Source: Brucepastera parasyntrophica (GTDB taxonomy: Bacteria > Spirochaetota > Spirochaetia > Treponematales > Treponemataceae). From it: a stretch of DNA of 64,000 nt. The stretch lies in the NCBI RefSeq assembly GCF_022376835.1, contig NZ_CP084606.1, positions 2,412,501 to 2,476,500 on the forward strand, written 5' to 3'. The translations under genes were made by a program, and so were the position numbers. Position 1 is the stretch's first letter. Each line of letters begins with the position of its first letter. Positions 35,944 through 45,713 of this stretch are shown piece by piece. Below the pieces are notes generated by a model. That model saw only the letters and a list, made by a program, of their open reading frames with translations. It ran no database searches and was not told the DNA's origin.

Positions 35944-36098
35944 GAACCCCGGACGAGGGGGTAGCGGAAGACCCCGCAGTGGTGAACGGCTTATGCCATT
36001 CACCACGAGGAGGCTGGAGCGAGGGGGAGCCGCGTCTGCGGTGCAGTCTGCCGGACCGGTACAGCAGACTTTTTCTCCCTGCCAAATGCTCCCCCTTT
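35944..36098. ncRNA. ~155-nt GC-rich structured repeat, copy B
   Basis: Shares CCCCGGACGAGGGGGTAGCG, GGAGCGAGGGGGAGCCGCGT and GCTCCCCCTT with 30211-30358. The internal hairpin (GTGGTGAA...TTCACCAC) has an unrelated sequence but equal position, so pairing rather than sequence is kept. It lies between the Rhs array and the ABC operon. Confidence 0.5.
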
Positions 36099-36303
36099 AA
36101 AAGAAATCAAATCAATAAAATTGCACGTATCCTTTCGTATGACTCAAACAGCCTCCCCCTCTGAACACGGAACGGCCTGTATGTGAAATATGGATGGACT
36201 ATAGAAATATGAGCGCCGCCTTTTCAGCAGTCCCGTTTCGTGACTCCTTTTGATGATGAACCCCAACTCCCATAAAATCAAAATACAATACTCTGCAATA
36301 TTC

Positions 36304-38193
36304 TTACTCCAGTTCAAAGGTTCCTGTATAAAGCTGGTAATAGGTTCCTTTTTTTTCGATAAGTTCATCATGGGAACCGCGCTCGATAATCCTGCCCTTG
36401 TCCATAACCATGATTATGTCGGAGTTCATAACGGTGGAAAGGCGGTGCGCGATTACGAATACGGTCCTGCCTTCCATTAACCGGTCCATGCCCTGCTGCA
36501 CAAGAGCTTCCGTGCGGGTATCAATGGAAGAGGTCGCCTCGTCCAGAATCATGACGGGAGGGTCCGCTACAACGGCCCTTGCTATGGAAATCAGCTGGCG
36601 CTGTCCCTGGGAAAGGCCGCTTCCGTCGCCCTCAAGGAGCGTGTCATATCCTCCGGGCAGCATCATGATAAAGTTGTGCGCGTTCGCCAGTTTTGCCGCT
36701 TCGATGCATTCTTCATCCGTCGCGCTGGGGTTTCCGTAGTGAAGGTTTTCCATAACGGTTCCGGTAAACAGATTGACGTCCTGTAACACAATACCCAGAG
36801 AACGCCGTAAATCAGGCTTTTTTATTTTTTCAATATTGATACTGTCATAACGGATCTTACCGCCGCCGATGTCGTAAAATCGGTTAATCAGATTCGTTAT
36901 GGTTGTTTTTCCCGCTCCGGTAGCGCCGACAAGCGCAATCTTTTGTCCCTGCTTTGCGGCCAGGCTTATGTCATACAGTATCTGTTTTTCCGGCGAGTAA
37001 CTGAAATCAACGTGTTCAAAAACCACTTCACCGGACAGTTTTGATAATGTGGTTGTTCCGTCGCGGTGGGGGTGCTTCCATGCCCATGTTCCCGTATGTT
37101 CGGAAATTTCCCTCATTTCCCCGCTTTCAGTTTCTATTGTATTTACCAGCGTAACGTAACCTTCGTCGGTTTCCGGTTTTTCATCCATCAGACTGAATAT
37201 GCGGGCAGCTCCGGCAAGGGCCGTAATAATGGAATTAAACTGGTTCGCTACCTGCGAGATCGGATTGGTAAAGTTGCGGGAAAGGGTCAGGAACGACGCT
37301 ATTGTCCCGAGTGTGATTGTATTCATTCCTGAAATGGTGAGGTTGCCCGCCTGATTGATTGCCATCCAGGCTCCGATAACTGCGACTATCACATACTGCA
37401 AATATCCGATTGAATTGGAAACCGGCATGAGCGCGTTCGCGTATCCGTTCGCGCTGGAAGACGCGTGTTCCCATTCCCTGTTCCTCCGGCGGAACTCCTT
37501 TTTTGTCTGCTCCTCATGGCAGAACACTTTAATGATCTTCTGCCCGTGGATCATTTCTTCAACATATCCGTCAAGATCGCCCAGAGTATCCTGCTGCTTT
37601 ACGAAAAAGAACCCGCTCTTGCCTGTCAGTATTCTTGTAATGAATAACTGCCCGGCCACCGCGGCCAATACGACGAGCGTCAGATAAATGCTCTGATACA
37701 GCATGGCGCAGAATACGGCTATTATGGTACAAATGGAAGTGACCAGCTGGGCCAGAGATTGGGCAATCATTTGCCGCAGGGTATCGGTGTCATTTGTGTA
37801 GCGGCTCATAATATCACCGTGCGTGTGGGTGTCAAAATATCTGACCGGCAGTCCCTGCATTTTCTCAAACATCTCATCACGGATTTGCCGGAGCGTCCCC
37901 TGCGCGATGGTCACCATGACCCTGTTGTAAATCAGGGTAGCCAGCGTACCGATCAGGTAAATAACGCCTATGACAGCGAGCGCCTTAATCAGACCCGTAA
38001 AAACGGGATTGCTTGCGCCCAGCAGCGGAAGAATATAATCATCGATCAGGGTTTGAAGAAACAGGGATGAAGCTACGCTTGCCAGCGAACTTAATATAAT
38101 ACAGACGCCCACGGTGATCAGGGCAGCTTTATATCTGTTCAGATAGGAAAGAAGTCTCTTCACGGTTTTAAAACTAAACTGGGTATTATTCAT
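36304..38193 (-). CDS. ABC transporter, fused permease/ATPase (MdlB/LmrA type)
   Basis: 629 residues. Six-helix transmembrane domain (~20-320), then a nucleotide-binding domain with Walker A GATGAGKTT, signature LSQGQRQL, Walker B VMILDEAT and a switch His (IAHRLS). It has an unusual insertion before the NBD (~345-390, ETESGEMREISEHTGTW). I start it at the ATG behind AGGAAG (8 nt), which overlaps the end of the upstream ABC gene. With that partner it should form a heterodimeric exporter of drugs, lipids or peptides in the inner membrane. It is co-transcribed with marR. Confidence 0.93.
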   Translation of the reverse strand: MNNTQFSFKTVKRLLSYLNRYKAALITVGVCIILSSLASVASSLFLQTLIDDYILPLLGASNPVFTGLIKALAVIGVIYLIGTLATLIYNRVMVTIAQGTLRQIRDEMFEKMQGLPVRYFDTHTHGDIMSRYTNDTDTLRQMIAQSLAQLVTSICTIIAVFCAMLYQSIYLTLVVLAAVAGQLFITRILTGKSGFFFVKQQDTLGDLDGYVEEMIHGQKIIKVFCHEEQTKKEFRRRNREWEHASSSANGYANALMPVSNSIGYLQYVIVAVIGAWMAINQAGNLTISGMNTITLGTIASFLTLSRNFTNPISQVANQFNSIITALAGAARIFSLMDEKPETDEGYVTLVNTIETESGEMREISEHTGTWAWKHPHRDGTTTLSKLSGEVVFEHVDFSYSPEKQILYDISLAAKQGQKIALVGATGAGKTTITNLINRFYDIGGGKIRYDSINIEKIKKPDLRRSLGIVLQDVNLFTGTVMENLHYGNPSATDEECIEAAKLANAHNFIMMLPGGYDTLLEGDGSGLSQGQRQLISIARAVVADPPVMILDEATSSIDTRTEALVQQGMDRLMEGRTVFVIAHRLSTVMNSDIIMVMDKGRIIERGSHDELIEKKGTYYQLYTGTFELE

Positions 38194-39937
38194 TTGCCGT
38201 ACTTCCTTTTTTCTGCGATTCAAAAACCTGTCGGTATATTTCGCTTGTTCTCATGAGTTCGTCCGATGTGCCGACCGCCTCTATCTTTCCGTCATCAAGA
38301 ACGATGATTTTGTCGGCCTCCTGCACGGACGCGACGCGCTGCGCAATAATGATTTTTGTTGTTTCGGGAATGTATTGCCTGAAAGCCGCCTGAATCCGCT
38401 TGTCGGTTTTTGTGTCCACGGCGCTTGTCGAATCGTCCAGAATCAGTATTTTCGGCTTTTTCAGAAGAGCCCGCGCGATGCAAAGCCGCTGCTTCTGTCC
38501 GCCGGATACATTGGTTCCGCCCTGTTCAATATGGGTATCATAGCCCTCCGGCATGGCGCTGATGAATTCGTCAGCGCAGGCCAGCCGGCAGGCTTCCTCA
38601 AGTTCTTCATCCGTGGCGGTCTCATTTCCCCAGCGCAGGTTTTCCTTGATGGTTCCTGAAAAGAGCGTGTTTTTCTGTAAAACCATTGCCACTTCACTGC
38701 GCAGGGTGTCGAGGTCATACTGTCTCACGTCAACGCCGCCCACTCTGACGGAACCGCCGCTGACATCGTACAGGCGCGGAATGAGCTGGACAAAAGATGT
38801 TTTTGAAGAACCGGTCGCGCCAATGATACCGACCGTCTCCCCGGACTTTATGCTGATGGACGCGCTGTCAATCACCTTTTTTCCGGCTTTGGCCGCGTAA
38901 ACGAAATCAACATTCTCATAGCTTATATCCCCGTTTTCGACGCGCGTGACCGGATGATCGGGATTTTTGATGTCTGTTTCTTCATTCAGAATTTCGCCAA
39001 TGCGTTCCGCAGAGGACGCCGCGATGGTCACCATGGCAAAAATCATTGACAGCGCCATCAGGCTGTATAGTATCTGGGTCGCATATGAAAACAGCGCGGT
39101 CAGCCCTCCGGCAGTCAAACCCAGAGCCGCATTGTTCCCGCTTGCGACAATTGCTTTAGCGCCGAACCAGGAAATCAGGATCATACACGCATACATGCAA
39201 AACTGCATCAGCGGAGAGTTAAAGGCTATCATCCGTTCCGCTTTGGCATAATCCTGATAGATGGCTTCCGATGTCCTGCTGAATTTTCCGATTTCATGGT
39301 CCTGCCTGTTGAATGATTTCACGACGCGGACCCCGTGCAGGTTTTCCTGCACGATATTGTTCAATTTGTCATATGCTCTTAACGCTCTGTCAATGACAGG
39401 TTTGGCATAGCGGAGAATAAGGTACAGACCCAAAGCCAGAATGGGAACCATTACGAGAAATACCAGTGAGATCTCGCGGCTGATTTGAAATGAGACAACC
39501 AGGCAAAAGATTATCAGCAGGGGCGCCCGTACGGCTATACGGATAATCATCTGATAGGCGTTCTGGATATTGGTGATGTCTGTGGTCAATCGGGTTATGA
39601 TTGATGAAGTAGAAAACTTGTCCATATTTGAAAACGAGAAGGTCTGCACATTGTTATAGATGTCCTCGCGGAGATTGGCCGAAAAGCCCGCCGAGGCCTT
39701 TGCACCGAACCGCGCGGCAAACATCCCGGACAGCAGCTGGAATGCCGCAAAAATAACGAGCGCTGTTCCATATCTGAATACCGCCGCCATTGAACCGTCT
39801 TCAATCCCGAAATCAATCAGGTTGGACATACACAGGGGAATGATAATATCAAAAAACGCTTCACATACCGACAAGACAACTGTAAGCAAGGTCGTCTTTT
39901 TGTGCTCCCTGATACTCTTTGCCAGAGTTCTGATCAT
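38186..39937 (-). CDS. ABC transporter, fused permease/ATPase (MdlA type)
   Basis: 583 residues. Membrane domain (~15-300), then an NBD with Walker A GATGSSKTSF, signature NVSGGQKQRL, Walker B ILILDDST and switch region IIAQRV. The Walker B is followed by Asp and the switch residue is Gln instead of Glu/His, typical of the degenerate site in heterodimeric exporters, whose partner (next gene) carries the consensus residues. The start ATG has GGAGG at 5 nt; a TTG 12 bp upstream is inside that site. The gene follows marR by 54 bp with a MarR-type operator between them. Confidence 0.93.
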   Translation of the reverse strand: MIRTLAKSIREHKKTTLLTVVLSVCEAFFDIIIPLCMSNLIDFGIEDGSMAAVFRYGTALVIFAAFQLLSGMFAARFGAKASAGFSANLREDIYNNVQTFSFSNMDKFSTSSIITRLTTDITNIQNAYQMIIRIAVRAPLLIIFCLVVSFQISREISLVFLVMVPILALGLYLILRYAKPVIDRALRAYDKLNNIVQENLHGVRVVKSFNRQDHEIGKFSRTSEAIYQDYAKAERMIAFNSPLMQFCMYACMILISWFGAKAIVASGNNAALGLTAGGLTALFSYATQILYSLMALSMIFAMVTIAASSAERIGEILNEETDIKNPDHPVTRVENGDISYENVDFVYAAKAGKKVIDSASISIKSGETVGIIGATGSSKTSFVQLIPRLYDVSGGSVRVGGVDVRQYDLDTLRSEVAMVLQKNTLFSGTIKENLRWGNETATDEELEEACRLACADEFISAMPEGYDTHIEQGGTNVSGGQKQRLCIARALLKKPKILILDDSTSAVDTKTDKRIQAAFRQYIPETTKIIIAQRVASVQEADKIIVLDDGKIEAVGTSDELMRTSEIYRQVFESQKKGSTANE

Positions 39938-39951
39938 AGTGACCTCCAATC

Positions 39952-39965
39952 TGTAACACGTTACA
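39952..39965. promoter_or_regulatory. MarR-type operator upstream of the ABC genes
   Basis: TGTAACACGTTACA, an inverted repeat with 2-bp centre, directly upstream of the ABC ribosome-binding site. It matches the palindrome before marR at 40453. Confidence 0.7.
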
Positions 39966-39991
39966 TATTTGTGCTTAATTTATCCCGGAAT

Positions 39992-40423
39992 TCATCCGGT
40001 ATATTTATCAAAGTTTTCGTAAACCGTAACCAGCATTCTGCGCAGCTCTTCCGTTTCTTCGGCGGACAGGCAGTAAGTCAAAGCGCTTTCTCCAAAACGT
40101 ATGCCCTTTTGTATTTCGCCGGTTATTTTTTTTGCCTTTGCCGTCAAGCCTACCATTTTGTTCCTTTTGTCATTTGGGTCAGGATAGGAATATACAAAGT
40201 CTTTCGTCTCCAAACGGCTCACAATCCCGGCGACCGCCGGATGGGATACCCCCAGAAAAACTTCGATTTCCTTTTGTGTCACTTCTTCGCTGCGGTCATA
40301 CAGATAATTCAATACGGTCGACTGGGAAAAGGTCAGATCCTTTTCCTTTAACTCGGCGTCGCCGCCGGCTCTCATTTTATCCGTAATCAGTTTTAATAGC
40401 GCTCCGATATCCCGCTGGTTCAT
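39992..40423 (-). CDS. MarR-family transcriptional regulator
   Basis: 143 residues with the winged helix typical of MarR (FSQSTVLNYLYDRSEEVTQK, HPAVAGIVSRLETKDFVY, PNDKRNKMVGLTAKAK). Such proteins repress efflux operons and release DNA on binding a phenolic or drug ligand. Two copies of one palindrome, before marR and before the ABC pair, argue for autoregulation and control of the exporter. It is the first gene of a leftward three-gene operon. Confidence 0.93.
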   Translation of the reverse strand: MNQRDIGALLKLITDKMRAGGDAELKEKDLTFSQSTVLNYLYDRSEEVTQKEIEVFLGVSHPAVAGIVSRLETKDFVYSYPDPNDKRNKMVGLTAKAKKITGEIQKGIRFGESALTYCLSAEETEELRRMLVTVYENFDKYTG

Positions 40424-40452
40424 ACGTGATTGCTTACCGCCTTCTTTTAAAG

Positions 40453-40466
40453 TGTAACATGTTACA
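40453..40466. promoter_or_regulatory. MarR-type operator upstream of marR
   Basis: TGTAACATGTTACA, a perfect 14-bp palindrome 30 bp upstream of the marR start. Confidence 0.72.
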
Positions 40467-40817
40467 GATAATATACCCGGAATATTATATTGTCAATACT
40501 TTATGGAAATATATCGTTTTTTTTGAAAATAGTTTTACTTTCTGATGATACCGGTTCAGGAAATTCCTTATTGGAATGAAAGGACAAAAGATAATGATAT
40601 TTCGTCTATAATTATTCTCTTGTGAAGAAATAATGTAAATAATGGTATTATTCCGCGCGGGGAGGATTGGTAAATTATAATCAATAATAATGCGGATTTT
40701 GCAGGCCGCTTTTACATAATTGTTAAAGGATTCACGGTGGGAAGAAAGCTGTCTTTTTAAATAAAAACCGGAGTGTCGTTATTCCAGTCAGGAACGGCGT
40801 TTAATTTCAGTATGCTT
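40467..40817. other. Intergenic region upstream of marR
   Basis: No gene. It must hold the marR promoter; AT-rich stretches around 40470-40510 are suitable, but no clear -35/-10 pair stands out. Nothing else recognised. Confidence 0.4.
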
Positions 40818-40893
40818 ATACGATGCTCCATCGTATCACAATACTCTAATGACAGTTATACTATAATGTTATAGTACTCTATCATTAGAGTAT
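40818..40893. repeat. AT-rich triple palindrome
   Basis: ATACGATG/CATCGTAT (3-nt loop) is followed by a 12-bp stem ATACTCTAATGA/TCATTAGAGTAT that encloses TACTATAA/TTATAGTA. It belongs to the same family as the palindromes at ~30140 and ~35845 but lies outside the Rhs array and without CAAGATAAAG, so it may be an independent dispersed repeat. Confidence 0.65.
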
Positions 40894-40959
40894 AAAATTT
40901 CCTGATACCTGAATACCGGAAGGGACAAAGGAAACCTTTTGAATTTGAACCGGAATATC

Positions 40960-41412
40960 CTATTCCCGTCTCCGGTCGTATTCATCCGACTGCCTGTTAA
41001 TCCATTCGCCGGTTGACTTTGCCGCGTCCTCAACAGTCACAATCAGCGCCTTAAGGACCTTTTCGCCTGTTTTGCCCGCGGAGAGAAGGCCCTTCGCGAC
41101 AGGGTTTTTTGCGACTTTCGCGGCCTGGGATACTGTGTTCGCATATTCGTCGGCAGTCATGCGGTTCACGGCATCCTTTTCCTCGCTGCCGTAGCCGTAT
41201 GTTGAGCTGTAAAAATTAAGGACAAAGCGGGCTATATTTTTTTCATCTTCTGAAAGGGTCCCGCCAGCTTCGGCTTCCACATCGGCAATAAAGTTGCGGG
41301 AGTCGGTTTTGCCTCCCGCGTATGCCGCTGTTGAAAGCACGCAGAAAAATATCAGGAAACAACCGGGAAGAAAAATATACCTCCGTAAACCGTTCCGCCT
41401 ATACATATCCAT
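40960..41412 (-). CDS. Exported protein of unknown function
   Basis: 150 residues from the ATG with GGAGGAGG upstream. Basic N-terminus, hydrophobic signal (YIFLPGCFLIFFCVLSTAAYA) with cleavage likely after AYA, then a helical domain (LSEDEKNIARFVLNFYSSTYG...). It ends in a charged tail (DEYDRRRE). No family recognised. It follows a chemoreceptor gene on the same strand with a ~20-bp gap and may be co-transcribed with it. Confidence 0.7.
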   Translation of the reverse strand: MDMYRRNGLRRYIFLPGCFLIFFCVLSTAAYAGGKTDSRNFIADVEAEAGGTLSEDEKNIARFVLNFYSSTYGYGSEEKDAVNRMTADEYANTVSQAAKVAKNPVAKGLLSAGKTGEKVLKALIVTVEDAAKSTGEWINRQSDEYDRRRE

Positions 41413-41433
41413 TCTGCCTCCTCCTTGCATATC

Positions 41434-43527
41434 TTATACCTTGAATCTGCCTATTGTTCCTTCCATCCGTTCAACAAGCTGTTCATTCTGGGAAGTAATT
41501 GTCGTAATTTCCTGGGCCATACCTTCAACGCTGGTAATGGCGGTTCCGATGTCTTTTGAACTTTCGAAGATTCCCCTGGCCGCGTCCGACAGTTTTTCCA
41601 TTGCCGACACAATTACCTCGTTTCCTGAACTCATTTCTCCCGAACTGGCGCGGACCTTTGACGTAATATCATTCATGCTTTTTATTGCTTCGAGGATCTG
41701 TTCCGAACCTTCGCGCTGTTCAATCATCGCGGCCTTTACTTCGGTAACCAGCATATCGGTTGTTCCGATTTTTCCTGAAAGGTCTTCAAAGGCCTTTTCC
41801 GATTCAGTGGAAGCTTTGACTATCGTTTCAATTGTTTCACGGATTGACTGCAGTTTCGTACCGATGGTCCTGGTCTGTTCCGCCGATGTTTCAGCAAGCC
41901 GCCGGATTTCATCCGCGACAACGGAAAATCCTTTTCCTGCGTCGCCCGCGTGGGCCGCTTCTATCGCCGCGTTCATTGCAAGGAGATTTGTCTGCGAGGC
42001 TATTGATCCTATGATTTCATTGGCCTCGAGCAGGCTTTCCGATTGCTCCGCGATCTGGGCAATGGATACGCCGGCCGCGTTCTGCACGGCAAGGCCCTGG
42101 TCCGATGAGGCAAGAAGAAGTTTGAATTCGGTCGCGATACGGTCGGTTGACGCTGAAACGGAACCGATGTTTCCTACCATTTCTTCAATAGATGCGGAAG
42201 CCTCCGTGACGCTTGCGGACTGGTCGGTTATGAGTTCATCAAGCCTTGTTATGCCATTTGAGGTCTGTTTTACCGCGGCTGATGAATTTTCAATATCAGC
42301 GTTCTGGCGCTGCAGCCGTTCCTGGATTATATCAACAAGATCCGAAATCCGCGTAATTTCACCGGTCGCGCCCTGGGCCTCTGTAGTCAGCTGCTGGGAA
42401 CTTGCCATAATCTGGTCCTGGGCTCCCTTCATTTCAGCTATTATGCCGGCCAGTTTCGCGAGGAACTCGTTAAAGTCAGTCACAAGTTTTCCGATTTCAT
42501 CATTGCGTTTTATATCAAGCCGTTTTGTGAGATCGGCTTCGCCTTCCGCCAGTTCGCGGAAATGGGCGCCGACCTTTTTTATGGGTTCGGCAATCCAGTT
42601 TCCGATTACCATCGCGATTATCAGGAAGACTACCAGAGCGCCTGCCATTATAAAAAACAGCATCTTGTTAAGATCATTGACGGGTTTATTTACTTCGGCA
42701 TCAGAAACTGCAATACTGAGGTGCCAGTTATATACTTCCGAAACTTCCGTTGTAAAAAGCGAATATTTTTTTCCGTCCGGACGTATAAACGAACCTTCAG
42801 ACATGAGTTCTGTCAGGGCTGTTTTAGAGAGTTCGGACAATCCCGTATATCCGAAATCCTCGTCAGCCGTATTAATATTGAGTTTCATGCGTATATCCGG
42901 GTCCTGTGCTGCAATTACCAGCCCGGAACTGTCTATTACCCAGCCGTAGGTCTGGTCTCCTACATTGATTTCATCAATGGATTTTGATATCTGTTCGAGC
43001 GACATTTCAAAACCGAGAATGGCTCTGATCCTTCCGTCAGGATAATATACCGCCTGGGCAAGAATTATCGCGGGTTCTCCCGTATTGCGTGAAATAATAG
43101 GGTTTCCTACAAACCTGTCCAGCTTTTCCGTGAAGATTGCGCTGAAATAGGCCCTGTCTCCGACATTAATATATGTGCCGACACCTGAGGTCCCTCTTCC
43201 GTCCGGCCAGGCGATATATACATTTACAATATCGCTGCCCACTTCTCCTATCATCGAATGGGCGAATTCTTCGGCTTCCCTGTCTGTGCCGTATACAATT
43301 GTATCCTGGATTGAAAGTATCCTCAGCTGCTGCTGGTACATTTCTATTATGGCGTCAATTTCATCCGCCCTTGCTTCCGCGATCTGCAAATTTGACGAAA
43401 CAACCAGATCATGAACCGACTTGCGGACCTGAAGCCCTGCACTGATAAAAACTGATACCAGCAGAATCAATATCATGCCGCCAATTGCTGCTGCAACACG
43501 CAATCTGAGAGAAATTTGTCGTTTCAT
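41434..43527 (-). CDS. Methyl-accepting chemotaxis protein with dCache sensor
   Basis: 697 residues. TM helix 1 (~10-31), a large periplasmic region of ~250 residues with dCache_1 features ([63 protein letters not shown]), TM helix 2 (~290-310), HAMP, and the signalling domain with hairpin tip [24 protein letters not shown]. It senses a small ligand in the periplasm and signals through CheA/CheW. No pentapeptide for CheR is seen at the C-terminus (ends [10 protein letters not shown]). The ATG was chosen over an upstream GTG that lies within the ribosome site. Confidence 0.93.
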   Translation of the reverse strand: MKRQISLRLRVAAAIGGMILILLVSVFISAGLQVRKSVHDLVVSSNLQIAEARADEIDAIIEMYQQQLRILSIQDTIVYGTDREAEEFAHSMIGEVGSDIVNVYIAWPDGRGTSGVGTYINVGDRAYFSAIFTEKLDRFVGNPIISRNTGEPAIILAQAVYYPDGRIRAILGFEMSLEQISKSIDEINVGDQTYGWVIDSSGLVIAAQDPDIRMKLNINTADEDFGYTGLSELSKTALTELMSEGSFIRPDGKKYSLFTTEVSEVYNWHLSIAVSDAEVNKPVNDLNKMLFFIMAGALVVFLIIAMVIGNWIAEPIKKVGAHFRELAEGEADLTKRLDIKRNDEIGKLVTDFNEFLAKLAGIIAEMKGAQDQIMASSQQLTTEAQGATGEITRISDLVDIIQERLQRQNADIENSSAAVKQTSNGITRLDELITDQSASVTEASASIEEMVGNIGSVSASTDRIATEFKLLLASSDQGLAVQNAAGVSIAQIAEQSESLLEANEIIGSIASQTNLLAMNAAIEAAHAGDAGKGFSVVADEIRRLAETSAEQTRTIGTKLQSIRETIETIVKASTESEKAFEDLSGKIGTTDMLVTEVKAAMIEQREGSEQILEAIKSMNDITSKVRASSGEMSSGNEVIVSAMEKLSDAARGIFESSKDIGTAITSVEGMAQEITTITSQNEQLVERMEGTIGRFKV

Positions 43528-43657
43528 ATCCCTTCCTTTCACTATATATTTTATGAGGCCGTTCTGTTACTGAGAAATGGTATAACAGACCGTTGTTATA
43601 TGCTAACGCAAGGTATCATATAAATCAATACTGAAATGTATCAAAGAAACAGCGTTT

Positions 43658-44253
43658 TTAAGCCGAAAACCCCTGAATCGCAAGAGTTACGGCCCGTTTA
43701 ACATCGCTGACATCGTTGCGGTCCAGAATGGCAATGCGGAAAATTGCGGACTCAATCAGTCCGTATAATAATTCATTGGCGTTCCTGACATTTGTTTTCA
43801 CCAGAAATTCGCCCGCGTTTTTGCCCGCGATAATTATCTGGGAAAGCAGATGCCGGACCCTGATGGTTCTGCGTTTTACCCGGGATTCGGGGTCTTTGCC
43901 TGTTTTCTGCAGGCGGAGCAGATAGGTAAGAACAACATTGAACAGGCGCTGGTTGTCCGCACAGCGGTCCAGGATAGTGAACATGACTGTTTCGAGGCAC
44001 TCGGTATATGGCATTTTCTTTGAAGAAATCAGGTCCTTGAGATCTTTTTCAATACCTTCTGTCAGCTGCTTGATGCTCCAGATAAAAATTTCCCGTTTGT
44101 TCTTGAAATATAAATACAATATTGTCCGGGTAATCCCGCAGCGGTCCGCGATTTTCTGAAAGGTGGCGTCCTCGTATCCTTCTTCAATAAAGATATCAAG
44201 CGCTTTTTCAAGAATTTCACTGCGTCTTTTTCATGTTCAACTATAATAGCCAT
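43658..44253 (-). pseudogene. TetR-family regulator, frameshifted near N-terminus
   Basis: The start MAIIVEHEK runs into an A5 run near 44232. One frame over, RRSEILEKALDIFIEEGYED followed by ATFQKIADRCGITRTILYLY gives a textbook TetR HTH, continuing to the C-terminal ligand domain (ends VTLAIQGFSA). Repaired length ~198. It lies between the chemoreceptor and a methyltransferase with no obvious target. A sequence error is at least as likely as decay. Confidence 0.82.
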
Positions 44254-44303
44254 TTATGTCCTCTCCTGATATCTGTAAAAACAGGTGTCGATATTTCCGC
44301 TTT

Positions 44304-45449
44304 TCAGTTTCCGCTTTTTAGCCGCTTTTTTCCAAAAAAAGTTTCGAATTCTTCATTGCTGGTAATAAAACCGAGGTCCCAGCCGGGAAAATTAACGGAA
44401 ATAATCCTCATTGATTCATACAGTTTTAGAGCCTCTTCCTTGTCGCCCAGCCTTTCCCCGTAAGGCGGATTCGAAATAATCACTCCTTCCGTGTAGGGGG
44501 CCGCGAGCTCTTCAAAAGAGGCCCTGGCAAAATCGGGGCGGGGAATGCGGTCATCCCTGCCTGCGTCCTGAAGCGCCCGGCCCGCGATGGCGCAGGCCCG
44601 TTCCGCGTTGGCGCGGGCTGAAACCAGAACGGTTTCCGCAATATCGCTGCCTGTAACGCGTACGATACAGTCTGTTCGTATGGCTTCCGCGGCTGCGGTC
44701 CGTTCCGCCCGGATGGCTTTCTGTATGCTGTCAGTATCCGAAATCGCCAGATTTTCAAGGGAAAAGGACCTCCCCAGTCCGGGCGCGATATTGTGGGCAA
44801 ACAGAACGGCTTCGATCGGAATTGTGCCTGATCCGCAAAAAAGATCATGGAGAGGCTGTTTTCTCCTCCAGTTCATGAGCTGGAGCAATGAGGCCGCCAG
44901 GGTTTCCCGTATGGGCGCTTCTCCGCCCGCGGTGCGGTATCCCCGCCTGTGAAGCGGTTTTCCCGAAAGGTCAAGCAGAATGACCGCGGTATTATTTTCT
45001 ATATATATACGTACTGACATCTCGTCGCCGGTTTCGGGCAGAATGCTCATCCGCCACGCGGCCCCGAGCCTGTCATATATGGCCTTATGCGCAACTCCCT
45101 GCACGGAATGCTCCGATGATAATTTGCTTGAATGTATCCTGACCTTGTCAACAATTACCCTGACATCCTTTTTGAAGTAATCCTGCCAGGGAATTGATTT
45201 GACGCCTTCAAAAAGTTCGTCAAAGGTTTCACAATGAAAAGACGCGAGCTGAAGGTACACCCGGTCGGCTGTACGGAGGCAGAGATTTGCGCGGTACATT
45301 TCCGAAAAGACGCTTCCGTCCGATGATTTCTCAGGCGAAAAGGTTACGCGTCCCGGGGCCTGTCCTACAGGAGTAAAAGCGAGGTGCCGTAATTCATTGG
45401 CCAGAACTTTTTCAGCCCCGATCGCGCAGGGCGCCGCAAGCGTAATCAT
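44304..45449 (-). CDS. THUMP-type 23S rRNA guanine-N2 methyltransferase (RlmL-like)
   Basis: 381 residues from the internal ATG (MITLAAPCAIGAEKVLANEL), the conserved N-terminus of this family; the open frame extends 63 codons further upstream but without similarity. An N-terminal THUMP region is followed by the Rossmann methyltransferase with LHDLFCGSGTIPIEA (SAM loop) and IISNPPYGERLG (NPPY catalytic motif). It matches the YpsC/RlmL group that makes m2G in 23S rRNA. Isolated gene, monocistronic by appearance. Confidence 0.88.
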   Translation of the reverse strand: MITLAAPCAIGAEKVLANELRHLAFTPVGQAPGRVTFSPEKSSDGSVFSEMYRANLCLRTADRVYLQLASFHCETFDELFEGVKSIPWQDYFKKDVRVIVDKVRIHSSKLSSEHSVQGVAHKAIYDRLGAAWRMSILPETGDEMSVRIYIENNTAVILLDLSGKPLHRRGYRTAGGEAPIRETLAASLLQLMNWRRKQPLHDLFCGSGTIPIEAVLFAHNIAPGLGRSFSLENLAISDTDSIQKAIRAERTAAAEAIRTDCIVRVTGSDIAETVLVSARANAERACAIAGRALQDAGRDDRIPRPDFARASFEELAAPYTEGVIISNPPYGERLGDKEEALKLYESMRIISVNFPGWDLGFITSNEEFETFFGKKRLKSGN

Positions 45450-45713
45450 ATTCTGATTATAACATTTAAACGGAAAATGTAAAGTTGACTTTTCTGTAAT
45501 CATGGACAAAAGAGTTTTTTTTGAAGAACCGGAAAATTTGACCGGAGTCCAGGCAAATTTTCCGGTTCCCGGGACGCAGTTTACCCTGTCAGGGGCCGTA
45601 ACAGACCATACCGGGTATAAAAACAGGAAGTCTATCATCCGGTGTCAAGAAGAACCATGCTGAAACAGTTCCGGATGATATGCTCCCTGGAATTTAAATA
45701 TTAGCCGTGCAGA

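Noticed and set aside
41294..42949. Long plus-strand frame opposite the chemoreceptor
   Set aside because: Ser/Ile-rich antisense shadow of the MCP gene, which has full domain support.
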